Shown here piece after piece: positions 43,865 to 52,622 of a stretch of 61,488 nucleotides of DNA. The translations under genes and the position numbers were made by a program. The stretch is from positions 1 to 61,488 of the forward strand of contig JABDHJ010000014.1 in the NCBI GenBank assembly GCA_013285645.1, read 5' to 3'. The DNA comes from Verrucomicrobiota bacterium (GTDB lineage: Bacteria > Verrucomicrobiota > Verrucomicrobiia > Methylacidiphilales > UBA1321). The notes under the pieces were generated by a model, which saw only the letters and a list, made by a program, of their open reading frames with translations, ran no database searches and had not been told where the DNA came from. Within the stretch, counting starts at the first letter, position 1. Each line of letters opens with the position of its first letter.

Positions 43865-45381
43865 ACGGTCTCCTCTCCGAAGAACGGCTGTCTGATCTAA
43901 GCCAGATCGTGGCCAATCAAACCGCTCTCCATTTTTCCCGGGAGCGCTGGCCCGACCTGGAAAGAGGCATTCGCTCCGCCGCGGGCAAATTGGGATATTC
44001 GGACATCGAAGCGTGCATTCGGCGACTATTGTCGACTCCCCTCACCCGGCAGGAGACGGAAATACTGGCTGGCGAGTTGACCGTGGGAGAGACCTATTTT
44101 TTCCGGGAGAAGAGAAGCTTTGAAATTCTTTCCGATCAGATCATCCCTGAACTGGCGCGGCTCCGGCAAGGTACAGACCGGCGCCTTCGCATTTGGAGCG
44201 CGGGATGTTGCACGGGAGAGGAGCCCTACTCCATCGCCATTCTGCTCGACCGGATTTTGCCCGATTTGCAGCAATGGCAGGTAACGATCCTGGGCACTGA
44301 TATCAATCCGTACTTTCTGAAGAAGGCCTCGGCGGGCATTTACGGCGAGTGGTCCTTCCGGGATGCGCCGCCCTGGCTAAAATCGACTTACTTCAAGCAA
44401 ATCGACTCGAACCATTATGAAATTTCCTCCTCGATCAAAGAGAAGGTGAGATTCGCCTATCTCAATCTTGCGGAAGACAACTATCCCTCCCTTGCCACCA
44501 ACACCAACGCGATGGACCTCATCTTCTGCCGCAACGTGTTGATGTATTTCAGCCCGGAAAGAACCAAGCGGGTGGCCCATAATTTTCGGCGCTCGCTCGT
44601 GGAAAAGGGATGGCTTCTCGTTAGTCCGACAGAAGTTTCCTCCGATCTTTTTGCCACTTACAGTTCGGTCCCATTCGATGGCGCAACTTTTTATCGGAAA
44701 GGCGGGACACCATCTCCAGCAGGAATAACTCCCGGGTGGACGATTCCTGCTGTGGTGATCGCGCCCGTTACCGGAGGGGTCAAGGAGGAGAAAGTCTCTT
44801 CCACACCGTCTCTTCTCGATTTCATTCCTGCGTTGCCCGTTACGTCGTTGGAACCAGCGCTGGAACCGCCGACGGTAGACTCTGGCATCGCTTCTTATGA
44901 TAAGGCCCTAGCCTTGTTCAACCAGGGAAACTATGAGCAGGCGGCGCTGGAGCTTCAAAAAGAATCGTCTTCAACGATCCTGAAAAGGGCGGCGCTCATG
45001 GCCCGAATTTGCGCCAACACAGGAGACCTTTCCCAGGCTCTTTCGTGGGTTGAAAAGGCCTTGGCCGCCGATAAACTCGACGCCGGACTTCACTATCTTC
45101 GCGCCGTCATCCTGGAGGAGCAGGGCGTGAAGGAAGAGGCGTTGACCGCCTTGAAGCGGACATTGTACCTCGATCCGAATTTTGTCCTCGCCCATTATTC
45201 CCTGGGAAATTACGCGTTGCGACAAAAGAACCTCAAGGAGGCGGAAAGACACTTTGCCAACACCCGAACGCTTTTAAAGGCGTATCAACCCGATGACGTC
45301 CTGCCTCAGTCCGACGGTCTGGTCGCCGGGCGGTTGCAGGAGATGGTTGAATCGGCAATGGCCATGGAGCAAGTCGCATGA
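43861..45381 (+). CDS. cheR: CheR-type receptor methyltransferase with C-terminal TPRs (WspC-like)
   Basis: 506 aa. CheR catalytic half: TVGETYFFREKRSFEIL, SAM site RIWSAGCCTGEEPYSIAILL, LGTDINPYFLKKASAGIYGEW and DLIFCRNVLMYFSPERTKRV. After a Pro-rich linker (~290-340), TPR repeats follow (YDKALALFNQGNYEQAALEL, FVLAHYSLGNYALRQKNLKEA). SAM-dependent methylation of receptor glutamates gives adaptation. TPR-tailed CheR is diagnostic of Wsp-like/ACF systems. ATGA overlap with the next gene. Confidence 0.93.
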   Translation: MNGLLSEERLSDLSQIVANQTALHFSRERWPDLERGIRSAAGKLGYSDIEACIRRLLSTPLTRQETEILAGELTVGETYFFREKRSFEILSDQIIPELARLRQGTDRRLRIWSAGCCTGEEPYSIAILLDRILPDLQQWQVTILGTDINPYFLKKASAGIYGEWSFRDAPPWLKSTYFKQIDSNHYEISSSIKEKVRFAYLNLAEDNYPSLATNTNAMDLIFCRNVLMYFSPERTKRVAHNFRRSLVEKGWLLVSPTEVSSDLFATYSSVPFDGATFYRKGGTPSPAGITPGWTIPAVVIAPVTGGVKEEKVSSTPSLLDFIPALPVTSLEPALEPPTVDSGIASYDKALALFNQGNYEQAALELQKESSSTILKRAALMARICANTGDLSQALSWVEKALAADKLDAGLHYLRAVILEEQGVKEEALTALKRTLYLDPNFVLAHYSLGNYALRQKNLKEAERHFANTRTLLKAYQPDDVLPQSDGLVAGRLQEMVESAMAMEQVA

Positions 45382-45989
45382 ACAAGATAAAAGCCAATTC
45401 CGTTTCCTCCATCGACTGGGCGGCCATTCACCACCGTTTGGAACAGACCGCCGGCGCTCTTGAGCAAAGATTTGCGCCTGCGCCTGAGGAAAAGAAAAGA
45501 ATCCTTAGGGAACGCGCCTCCACTCTCGCCCGTGAACCAAAAGTCGATCAAGCCGACCAGGCCCGATTGGAAGTAATCGAGTTTATCCTCGCCTATGAAC
45601 GGTATGCGATCGAATCGCGGTGGGTGCGCGAGGTTTATCCTCTCAAGGAAATCACACCACTTCCCGGCACACCTTCCTTTGTCCTGGGGATCATCAACGT
45701 CCGAGGACAAATCGTTTCGGTCGTCGATTTGAAAAAGTTTTTCGATCTGCCGGACAAGGGACTCACTGACCTGAATAAAGTCATCATCATGGGAGATGGC
45801 AATGTGGAGTTTGGCCTTTTGGCGGACGCCGTGCCGGGTATGCGCCACATTCCCTGCGATGAAATCCAGGCGTCACTACCAACCCTCACGGGAGTCCGGG
45901 CTGAGTATGTCCAGGGACTCACCGCAGACCGGTTGATCGTGCTGAATATCGCCAAGATTCTGGCCGATCCGGCCATCAAAATTTGTTAG
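45378..45989 (+). CDS. cheW: CheW-like coupling protein 2 (WspD-like)
   Basis: 203 aa. An N-terminal ~65-residue helical extension precedes the CheW domain ([77 protein letters not shown]). Extended CheW of this kind parallels WspD. Follows CheR by a 4-nt overlap; the MCP begins 46 bp later. Confidence 0.9.
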   Translation: MNKIKANSVSSIDWAAIHHRLEQTAGALEQRFAPAPEEKKRILRERASTLAREPKVDQADQARLEVIEFILAYERYAIESRWVREVYPLKEITPLPGTPSFVLGIINVRGQIVSVVDLKKFFDLPDKGLTDLNKVIIMGDGNVEFGLLADAVPGMRHIPCDEIQASLPTLTGVRAEYVQGLTADRLIVLNIAKILADPAIKIC

Positions 45990-46035
45990 ACAACGAATAC
46001 CTAAGCGAAGAAGCAGACATGGAAGGAATATCTTT

Positions 46036-47769
46036 ATGAAATGGACTATCGGAACAAAAATCGGAGGCGGATTCACGCTGGCGTTAGTGGCGTTAGTGGT
46101 TATCGGGTGGATCTCGTATCGGAGTACGACGGGACTGATCGACACCGCGCAGCAGGTCGATCACACCCATCAGGTCCTGGAAAACCTCGATCTGCTGACC
46201 TCGACCATGAAGGATGCCGAGACAGGCCAGCGCGGTTATATTATCACCGGAGAGGACAGTTACCTTGAGCCCTATAACGCGGCGGTTGGACAGGCCGATC
46301 AAATCCTCAAGGAGGTGCGGACCCTGACTCAGGACAACGACAGGCAACAGGCAAGGCTGGACAAATTGACTCCCCTGATTACGGATAAATTTGCGGAACT
46401 GAAGGAAACCATTGATTTGCGCAAGGACCCGGTAAAGGGATTTGAAGCCGCCAAGCAAGTGGTCCTGACCGACAAGGGCAAGACTACCATGGATGAAATC
46501 CGCAAGGTGGTCGGCGACATGGAGGACGAGGAAAACAGCCTGCTCAAGAAGCGCTCGGAGGATTCGCAGCTCAGCGTTGAACAAACCCATGCCGCGATTA
46601 TTTGGGGCACATGCATCGCTTTGATTTTTCTATCAGTAGCCGGTTTTTCCATCACCCGTAATATTTCCAAACCGCTCAATGAGATTTCGAGTGCGGCGGA
46701 AAGAATCGCCGCTGGCGACTTGAGCGGAAGCGTTACGGTATACAATCGGGAAGATGAAGTCGGCAGGTTGTCCCGGACATTTTCCCAAATGAACCATTCG
46801 TTGCAAGATATGGCCGCAGTGGCGAAGCAGATCGCCGCCAGCGACCTGCGCGTGCAGATCAAGCCGCAATCGAACAAGGATGTACTGGGCAACGCTTTTG
46901 TGACGATGGTGGACAATCTGCGCCGCACGACTTCGGAATTAGCGGAAGGCGTGAATGTCCTAGCGTCCTCCGCGAGCGAGATTCTGGCTGCGACGACCCA
47001 GGTGGCATCCGGTGCGGCGGAAACCGGCACGGCCATCACCCAAACCACCAGCACAGTTGAGGAAGTCAAACAAACCGCGCAAGTCTCCAGCCAAAAAGCC
47101 CGGGCCGTCTCCGACAGCGCGCAAAAGGCAACCCAGGTGGCCCAAGCCGGACGCAAATCGGTTGATACTTCCATCGAGGGCATGAAGAAGATCCAGACGC
47201 AGATGGATTCGATCGCTGAAAGCGTAGTGAAGCTTAGCGAACAAAGTCAGGCGATCGGCGAAATCATCGCCTCCGTCAACGACCTCGCGGAGCAGTCGAA
47301 TCTGCTGGCGGTCAATGCCGCGATTGAAGCAGCCAAGGCAGGCGAGCATGGCAAGGGCTTTGCGGTAGTGGCGCAGGAAGTGAAAAGCCTCGCCGATCAA
47401 TCCAAGCAGGCGACGGCGCAAGTGCGGGCAATCTTGAGCGACATTCAGAAAGCCACGACTGCCGCCGTGCTCGCCACCGAGCAGGGCAGCAAGGCGGTGG
47501 AGACGGGTGTAAAGCAATCGGGAGAGGCGGGAGAATCGATCCGACAACTGGCCGACAGCATTACCGAAGCCGCGCAAGCCGCGACGCAGATCGCCGCCTC
47601 AAGCCAGCAGCAGTTGGTGGGGACCGATCAGGTAGCCATGGCGATGGAAAACATCAAGCAGGCCAGCGCGCAAAATGTCGCGGGCACGAAACAGGCGGAG
47701 ATCGCCGCGCACGGCTTGCACGATCTGGGCCAGAAACTGAAGCGGCTCGTTGAGCAGTACAAGATGTAG
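46036..47769 (+). CDS. methyl-accepting chemotaxis protein with CHASE3 sensor (WspA-like)
   Basis: 577 aa. TM1 at ~10-30; CHASE3-like periplasmic sensor ([26 protein letters not shown]); TM2 at ~190-212; HAMP ([21 protein letters not shown]); then a long coiled coil with the hairpin tip [34 protein letters not shown]. Membrane receptor controlling CheA. CHASE3 ligands are unknown. Ribosome site GAAGGA. Confidence 0.93.
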   Translation: MKWTIGTKIGGGFTLALVALVVIGWISYRSTTGLIDTAQQVDHTHQVLENLDLLTSTMKDAETGQRGYIITGEDSYLEPYNAAVGQADQILKEVRTLTQDNDRQQARLDKLTPLITDKFAELKETIDLRKDPVKGFEAAKQVVLTDKGKTTMDEIRKVVGDMEDEENSLLKKRSEDSQLSVEQTHAAIIWGTCIALIFLSVAGFSITRNISKPLNEISSAAERIAAGDLSGSVTVYNREDEVGRLSRTFSQMNHSLQDMAAVAKQIAASDLRVQIKPQSNKDVLGNAFVTMVDNLRRTTSELAEGVNVLASSASEILAATTQVASGAAETGTAITQTTSTVEEVKQTAQVSSQKARAVSDSAQKATQVAQAGRKSVDTSIEGMKKIQTQMDSIAESVVKLSEQSQAIGEIIASVNDLAEQSNLLAVNAAIEAAKAGEHGKGFAVVAQEVKSLADQSKQATAQVRAILSDIQKATTAAVLATEQGSKAVETGVKQSGEAGESIRQLADSITEAAQAATQIAASSQQQLVGTDQVAMAMENIKQASAQNVAGTKQAEIAAHGLHDLGQKLKRLVEQYKM

Positions 47770-47793
47770 CCTCTAGTTATCAGAAAAACGATC

Positions 47794-50079
47794 ATGCCAA
47801 ACCGGGACGATGAACTGCTAAAACGATTGCTCGCGACCTTTAAGATCGAGGCGCAGGAGCATATCGAAACAATCGCCTCGGGGCTGGTAGAACTGGAACA
47901 AGCCTCTACCGAGACACTGCGCAAGAGCGTCCTCGATTCCATTTTTCGTTCGGCCCATAGCCTGAAAGGGGCCGCGCGGGCCGTCAACATGATGGATATC
48001 GAGGCGTTGTGCCAATCGTTGGAAAGCGGTTTTGCTGTCCTGAAACGCCGGGAAATCATCCCTTCTCCCGAGCTATTCGATCTCTTTCACCGGATCGTCG
48101 ATTCGCTGGGTCAATTGCTGGCTTCCATCGATTCACCTGCGCCAACCACAGCAAGACCACGTGTGTCTGATTTGACCCGCGCACTCACGGGCATTTTGAC
48201 GGGAAAGCCTTCCGTTACCCCCTCCACACTTTCAGAAACTCCGACGGAGGACCCTGCCTTATCCGAACTGGAGCCCGTCCGTACGGGCGATGAAGAAAAG
48301 CGCACGGTAGTGGACACTATCAGGGTTTCCACCGCCAAGCTCGATGCCGTGCTACTGCAAACGGAAGAAATGCTCTCTGTCACGCAGGCTGCGGCCCAGC
48401 ATGCGGCCCAATTACGTCAGCTCAGCAAAGCGCCTTCCGAATGGAGAAAGAAATGGATTCGGATACGTCCGGACGTGAGGATGCTCCAAAAGTCCCCGTC
48501 GGAAAGCGGCGACCGCCTGCCACAACTGGCGCGACTCAACGAGTTTCTGGATTGGAGTGGAGATTTTATCGAGACGCTCGAAACGGACCTCGCCGAGTTG
48601 TCCCAGATGGCCACCCGCGACCAACGCGCGGTCACCTCCATGGTCGATAATCTTCTCGACGACATGAAGAAAGTCGTCATGCAGCCGTTCTCGACTCTGT
48701 TGGACATTCTTCCTCGCATGGTGCGGGAGCTGTCACGGGAGCAAGGCAAGGAAGTGGAACTCTCCATTCAGGGCGGCGACATCGAAATCGACCGGCGTAT
48801 TTTGGAAGAGATGAAGGATCCGCTCATTCATCTGGCCAGGAATTGCGTCGATCATGGAATCGAAACACCGACCGAGCGCGTGAGCCTCGGCAAGGCCGCC
48901 CGCGGAACTATCACGTTCAGTATTTCGGCCCGAAACGGCAGCAATGTGGAGTTGCTGGTCATTGATGATGGTAGAGGCATTCGCGCGGACAAGGTCAGGG
49001 CCGCCGCCGGAAAGGCGCATCTTCTTTCGCCGGAGAAAGCGGAATCGCTCGCGGATAAGGAGATACTGCCGCTTATTTTTCAATCCGGCGTTTCCACCAG
49101 CCCGATCATCACCGATATTTCCGGCCGTGGCCTCGGCCTCGCCATCGTGAAGGAAAAGGTGGAACGACTGAATGGCGCGCTTTCCGTCACGACCGAACCG
49201 GGACGTGAAACGAGTTTCAGGATTATCTTGCCTCTCACGCTGGCCCGCTTTCACGGGGTAACGGTGCGCGTGGGTGAGCATCTCTTTGTCCTGCCGACCA
49301 GTAATGTCGAACGCGTGATGCGGGTCAAAAAAGAGGAGGTGAAAACGGTTGGGAACCGGGAAACAATTTCCCTTCGCGGAGAAGCGGTCGCATTGGCCCG
49401 GCTTTGCCATGTGCTGGGCGTGGAGCAGAAAAGCAACGCGGACATGGCGTCTGATATTTTCCCCGTCGTCATACTAAACTCCGCCAATCAACGGATCGCC
49501 TTTCAGGTCGATGAAGTCCTCCACGAACAGGAGGTCCTCGTGAAGACGTTGGGCAAGCAACTCGTTCGCGTGCGGAACATCGCCGGCGCGACTGTGCTGG
49601 GAAACGGCAAGGTGGTTCCGATTCTCAATGTCCCCGACCTCATCCACTTTGCCATGCACTCAGGCGAAGTAGGAACGCGCGCTCCTGCGGCAGAGCACCA
49701 AGTCGCCGAGGCAAAGCAAAAATCGATTCTGGTTGCTGAAGACTCGATCACTTCACGGACCCTCCTGAAGAACATTCTGGAGGCCGCTGGTTATCGAGTG
49801 GAGACATCGGTGGATGGAGTCGATGCCTTCACCAAGCTGAGAAGCGGCGACTTCGATCTCGTCGTCTCGGATGTCGATATGCCGCGCATGAATGGCTTTG
49901 GACTCACCGCAAAAATCCGTGGCGATAAACGATTCGTCGATTTGCCCGTTATCCTGGTCACTGCTCTCGACTCTCGCGAGGACCGCGAGCACGGCATCGA
50001 TGTCGGCGCCAGCGCCTACATTGTCAAAGGCAGTTTTGACCAGAGCAACCTTTTGGAGGTCATCCGCCGTTCCCTATGA
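47794..50079 (+). CDS. cheA: hybrid CheA histidine kinase with receiver domain (WspE-like)
   Basis: 761 aa. P1/Hpt with H55 (FRSAHSLKGAARAVNM), an extended P2-like linker, dimerisation, HATPase (LARNCVDHGIETP, DDGRGIRADKV, GRGLGLAIVKEKVERLNG), CheW-like P5 (GVTVRVGEHLFVLPTSNVERV), then a receiver with D693 (LVVSDVDMPRMNGF). The fused receiver is typical of WspE. Phosphoryl output should go to CheB and to the last gene's receiver. ATGA overlap with CheB. Confidence 0.93.
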   Translation: MPNRDDELLKRLLATFKIEAQEHIETIASGLVELEQASTETLRKSVLDSIFRSAHSLKGAARAVNMMDIEALCQSLESGFAVLKRREIIPSPELFDLFHRIVDSLGQLLASIDSPAPTTARPRVSDLTRALTGILTGKPSVTPSTLSETPTEDPALSELEPVRTGDEEKRTVVDTIRVSTAKLDAVLLQTEEMLSVTQAAAQHAAQLRQLSKAPSEWRKKWIRIRPDVRMLQKSPSESGDRLPQLARLNEFLDWSGDFIETLETDLAELSQMATRDQRAVTSMVDNLLDDMKKVVMQPFSTLLDILPRMVRELSREQGKEVELSIQGGDIEIDRRILEEMKDPLIHLARNCVDHGIETPTERVSLGKAARGTITFSISARNGSNVELLVIDDGRGIRADKVRAAAGKAHLLSPEKAESLADKEILPLIFQSGVSTSPIITDISGRGLGLAIVKEKVERLNGALSVTTEPGRETSFRIILPLTLARFHGVTVRVGEHLFVLPTSNVERVMRVKKEEVKTVGNRETISLRGEAVALARLCHVLGVEQKSNADMASDIFPVVILNSANQRIAFQVDEVLHEQEVLVKTLGKQLVRVRNIAGATVLGNGKVVPILNVPDLIHFAMHSGEVGTRAPAAEHQVAEAKQKSILVAEDSITSRTLLKNILEAAGYRVETSVDGVDAFTKLRSGDFDLVVSDVDMPRMNGFGLTAKIRGDKRFVDLPVILVTALDSREDREHGIDVGASAYIVKGSFDQSNLLEVIRRSL

Positions 50080-51143
50080 ATCGCACCGAAGGAAATACCA
50101 TCCGCGTTCTTGTCGTGGAGGACTCGCGCGTCGTCTCGGAGTTTATCACGCAGGTGCTCAATTCAGACCCGAACCTTGAGGTGGTAGGCACTGCCGCCGA
50201 TGGCAGGGAAGCTCTCGAAGCGGTGCAGCGCATGAAACCCCACGTCATCACAATGGATATCCACATGCCTCACATTGATGGCTTTGCCGCGACCCGAAAC
50301 ATCATGGAAATTTGCCCGACCCCCATCGTCATCGTCAGCGGCAGTTCCACCGGCGACCAAGTCTCGACCAATTTCCACGCACTGGAAGCTGGGGCACTCG
50401 CCGTCGTGGCCCGGCCCCAGGGCGTTGGCCATATCCACCATTTTGAATCGGCAAAAGCATTGATCGATACAGTCAAGCTCATGTCCGAGGTGAAGGTCGT
50501 CCGGCGCTGGCTCCGACCTAAGACCGAACCCGTGCCAGCCTACACCCCGCAAAGACTTCCCACATTTTCCCAAATGGCCATCGAGATCGTGGCCATTGGC
50601 GCTTCCACGGGAGGCCCCCTTGTGCTTCAAACTATTCTCGCCGACCTCCCCAAGGATTTGCCCGTGCCCATCGTTATTGTTCAGCACATGACTCCTGGAT
50701 TTACCCAGGGATTTGTCGAGTGGCTCTGCTACTCAACTGGATTTCCGGTGACTGTGGCGAAGGAAGGAGAACTCCTTTTGCCGGGCCACGCCTACGTTGC
50801 GCCTGACAATGTCCAAATGGGTGTGACCAATGGGCGGCGGATTGTCCTGACCCGGGATGCCCGTGAAAACGGCATGTGTCCCGCTGTTTCCTTTCTGTTC
50901 CGGTCCATCAATGCGAACTTTGGTCCACGAGCTGTTGGAGTTCTGCTGACCGGTATGGGAGTTGATGGCGTGATCGAGTTGAATCAACTTAAAAATACCG
51001 GGGCCGTCACGCTGGTCCAAGACAAGGAAAGTTCAGTCGTCCACGGCATGCCGGGCCAGGCCATCAAGGATGGCGCGGCCACGCACATTTTATCGCCACT
51101 CGCTATCGCACGAGCTTTAAAGACCATCAACTCAAAATCATGA
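50076..51143 (+). CDS. cheB: CheB methylesterase (WspF-like)
   Basis: 355 aa. Receiver with D61 (VITMDIHMPHIDGF), linker, then the esterase domain with catalytic S177 (IGASTGGP), H204 (VIVQHMTPGFT) and D297 (TGMGVDG). Removes receptor methyl esters when phosphorylated; adaptation partner of the TPR-CheR. Overlaps the next gene by 4 nt. Confidence 0.93.
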   Translation: MNRTEGNTIRVLVVEDSRVVSEFITQVLNSDPNLEVVGTAADGREALEAVQRMKPHVITMDIHMPHIDGFAATRNIMEICPTPIVIVSGSSTGDQVSTNFHALEAGALAVVARPQGVGHIHHFESAKALIDTVKLMSEVKVVRRWLRPKTEPVPAYTPQRLPTFSQMAIEIVAIGASTGGPLVLQTILADLPKDLPVPIVIVQHMTPGFTQGFVEWLCYSTGFPVTVAKEGELLLPGHAYVAPDNVQMGVTNGRRIVLTRDARENGMCPAVSFLFRSINANFGPRAVGVLLTGMGVDGVIELNQLKNTGAVTLVQDKESSVVHGMPGQAIKDGAATHILSPLAIARALKTINSKS

Positions 51144-52540
51144 ATACCGCTTCCGTCCATTCTCCCATGGAAATCCTCATCGTGGAGGACAGCCCCACCC
51201 AAGCCGAGCGCCTCAGATATTTTCTTGAAAAACGAGACTTTCAGGTCACCGCCACGCGCAATGGCCGGGAAGCTCTTGAAACCATGCGCACCCGTAAACC
51301 GACCTTGGTCATCACCGACGTGAACATGCCGGAAATGGACGGCTACGAACTCTGTCGCCATATTCGCGCCGACAATCAACTCGTCGATGTGCCTGTCATC
51401 CTGCTCACTTCTCTCTCCGATGCGGAAGACGTCTTCAAGGGCCTCGAGTGCGGTGCCGACAATTTCATCACCATACCTTACGACGAAAACAATCTGATGG
51501 CGCGGATCCACCATCTCCTTGCCAACATCCATCTGCAGCATCATGAAAAAGTACAGATCAGCATGGAAGTTTATCTCGCCGGGCAAAAGCACATCATCAC
51601 CTCGACCCGGGCCCAAATTCTCAATCTGCTTCTTTCCACCTATGAGGCCGCCGTTCAGAAAAACCGGGAACTGGCACTCGCCCACAATGACCTGGCCCAG
51701 TTAAACGAACAACTCGAGGAAAAGGTCATCGAAAGAACCGCTTCCCTTGAGGAAGAGGTGGCCGAGCGCAAACGGGCGGAGGACAAAGTCCGCAAGCTCA
51801 ATGAAGCCTTGGAGTTGCGCGTCGCGGAGCGCACCTCGGAACTGACTGTGGCCAATCGGGAGCTCGAAGCCTTTTCCTATTCCGTCTCGCACGACCTGCG
51901 CTCGCCTTTGCGGCACATTCTTGGTTTTTCAGAATTACTAAACAAGCGGGCGGCCCCCCTGCTGGATGAGACCTGTGCTCGTTACCTAAAGGCCATTTCG
52001 GAATCGGTGGCACGCATGTCCCAATTGATCGACGACCTGTTGGAATTCTCACGAATGGGCCGTGCCGAAATCCGAAAAACGACCGTCAATCTGGACCAGA
52101 TTGTGGAGGAATCACTCAAGGACGTCGCCAGCGAAACTCGTGACCGGAACATCACCTGGAAAATCGACCCTCTGGGAAGTGTGATCGGCGACCCCTCCAT
52201 GTTGCGCCAAGTCCTGGTGAATTTCCTGACCAACGCCTTGAAATTTACCCGCACCCGGGCTGTGGCTGAAATCGAAATCGGCTGCCTTCCCGGCAAAGAA
52301 AACGAGACGGTCGTTTACGTGCGTGATAACGGCGTTGGATTCAATATGGAGTATGCCCAGAAACTTTTTGGCGTTTTTCAACGGCTGCACCGGCAGGAAG
52401 AATTTGAGGGAACCGGCATCGGTCTTGCCAATGTCCAACGAATCATCCACCGGCATGGCGGACGCACCTGGGCCGAGGGTGCGGTGGGACGTGGCGCAAC
52501 CTTCCATTTTTCCCTGCCCAAGGCATTACCCGCATCGTGA
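51140..52540 (+). CDS. response-regulator/histidine-kinase fusion, output of the operon
   Basis: 466 aa. Receiver with D60 (LVITDVNMPEMDGYELC), conserved DxPVILLT and a TIPYD segment in place of the usual K-P at the end; a coiled coil (~175-245, EEKVIERTASLEEEVAERKR); HisKA with H251 (YSVSHDLRSPLRHI); HATPase (FLTNALKF, DNGVGFNM, GTGIGLANVQRIIHRHGG). No DNA-binding, GGDEF or other output domain. It takes the place of WspR in this Wsp-like set, so the signal probably passes on to an unlinked regulator. Confidence 0.9.
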   Translation: MNTASVHSPMEILIVEDSPTQAERLRYFLEKRDFQVTATRNGREALETMRTRKPTLVITDVNMPEMDGYELCRHIRADNQLVDVPVILLTSLSDAEDVFKGLECGADNFITIPYDENNLMARIHHLLANIHLQHHEKVQISMEVYLAGQKHIITSTRAQILNLLLSTYEAAVQKNRELALAHNDLAQLNEQLEEKVIERTASLEEEVAERKRAEDKVRKLNEALELRVAERTSELTVANRELEAFSYSVSHDLRSPLRHILGFSELLNKRAAPLLDETCARYLKAISESVARMSQLIDDLLEFSRMGRAEIRKTTVNLDQIVEESLKDVASETRDRNITWKIDPLGSVIGDPSMLRQVLVNFLTNALKFTRTRAVAEIEIGCLPGKENETVVYVRDNGVGFNMEYAQKLFGVFQRLHRQEEFEGTGIGLANVQRIIHRHGGRTWAEGAVGRGATFHFSLPKALPAS

Positions 52541-52622
52541 GGATAAACGCTGGCATGGAGAGCAACGCGATGCCAATGGAGCCGCCCAGATTTCTCATCG
52601 TGTGAAGATGGCCAGACGCTAT

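Noticed and set aside
41419..52540. Classical flagellar chemotaxis operon
   Set aside because: No cheY, flagellar or motor genes; TPR-CheR, two CheW and CheA-REC fit a Wsp-like/ACF system.
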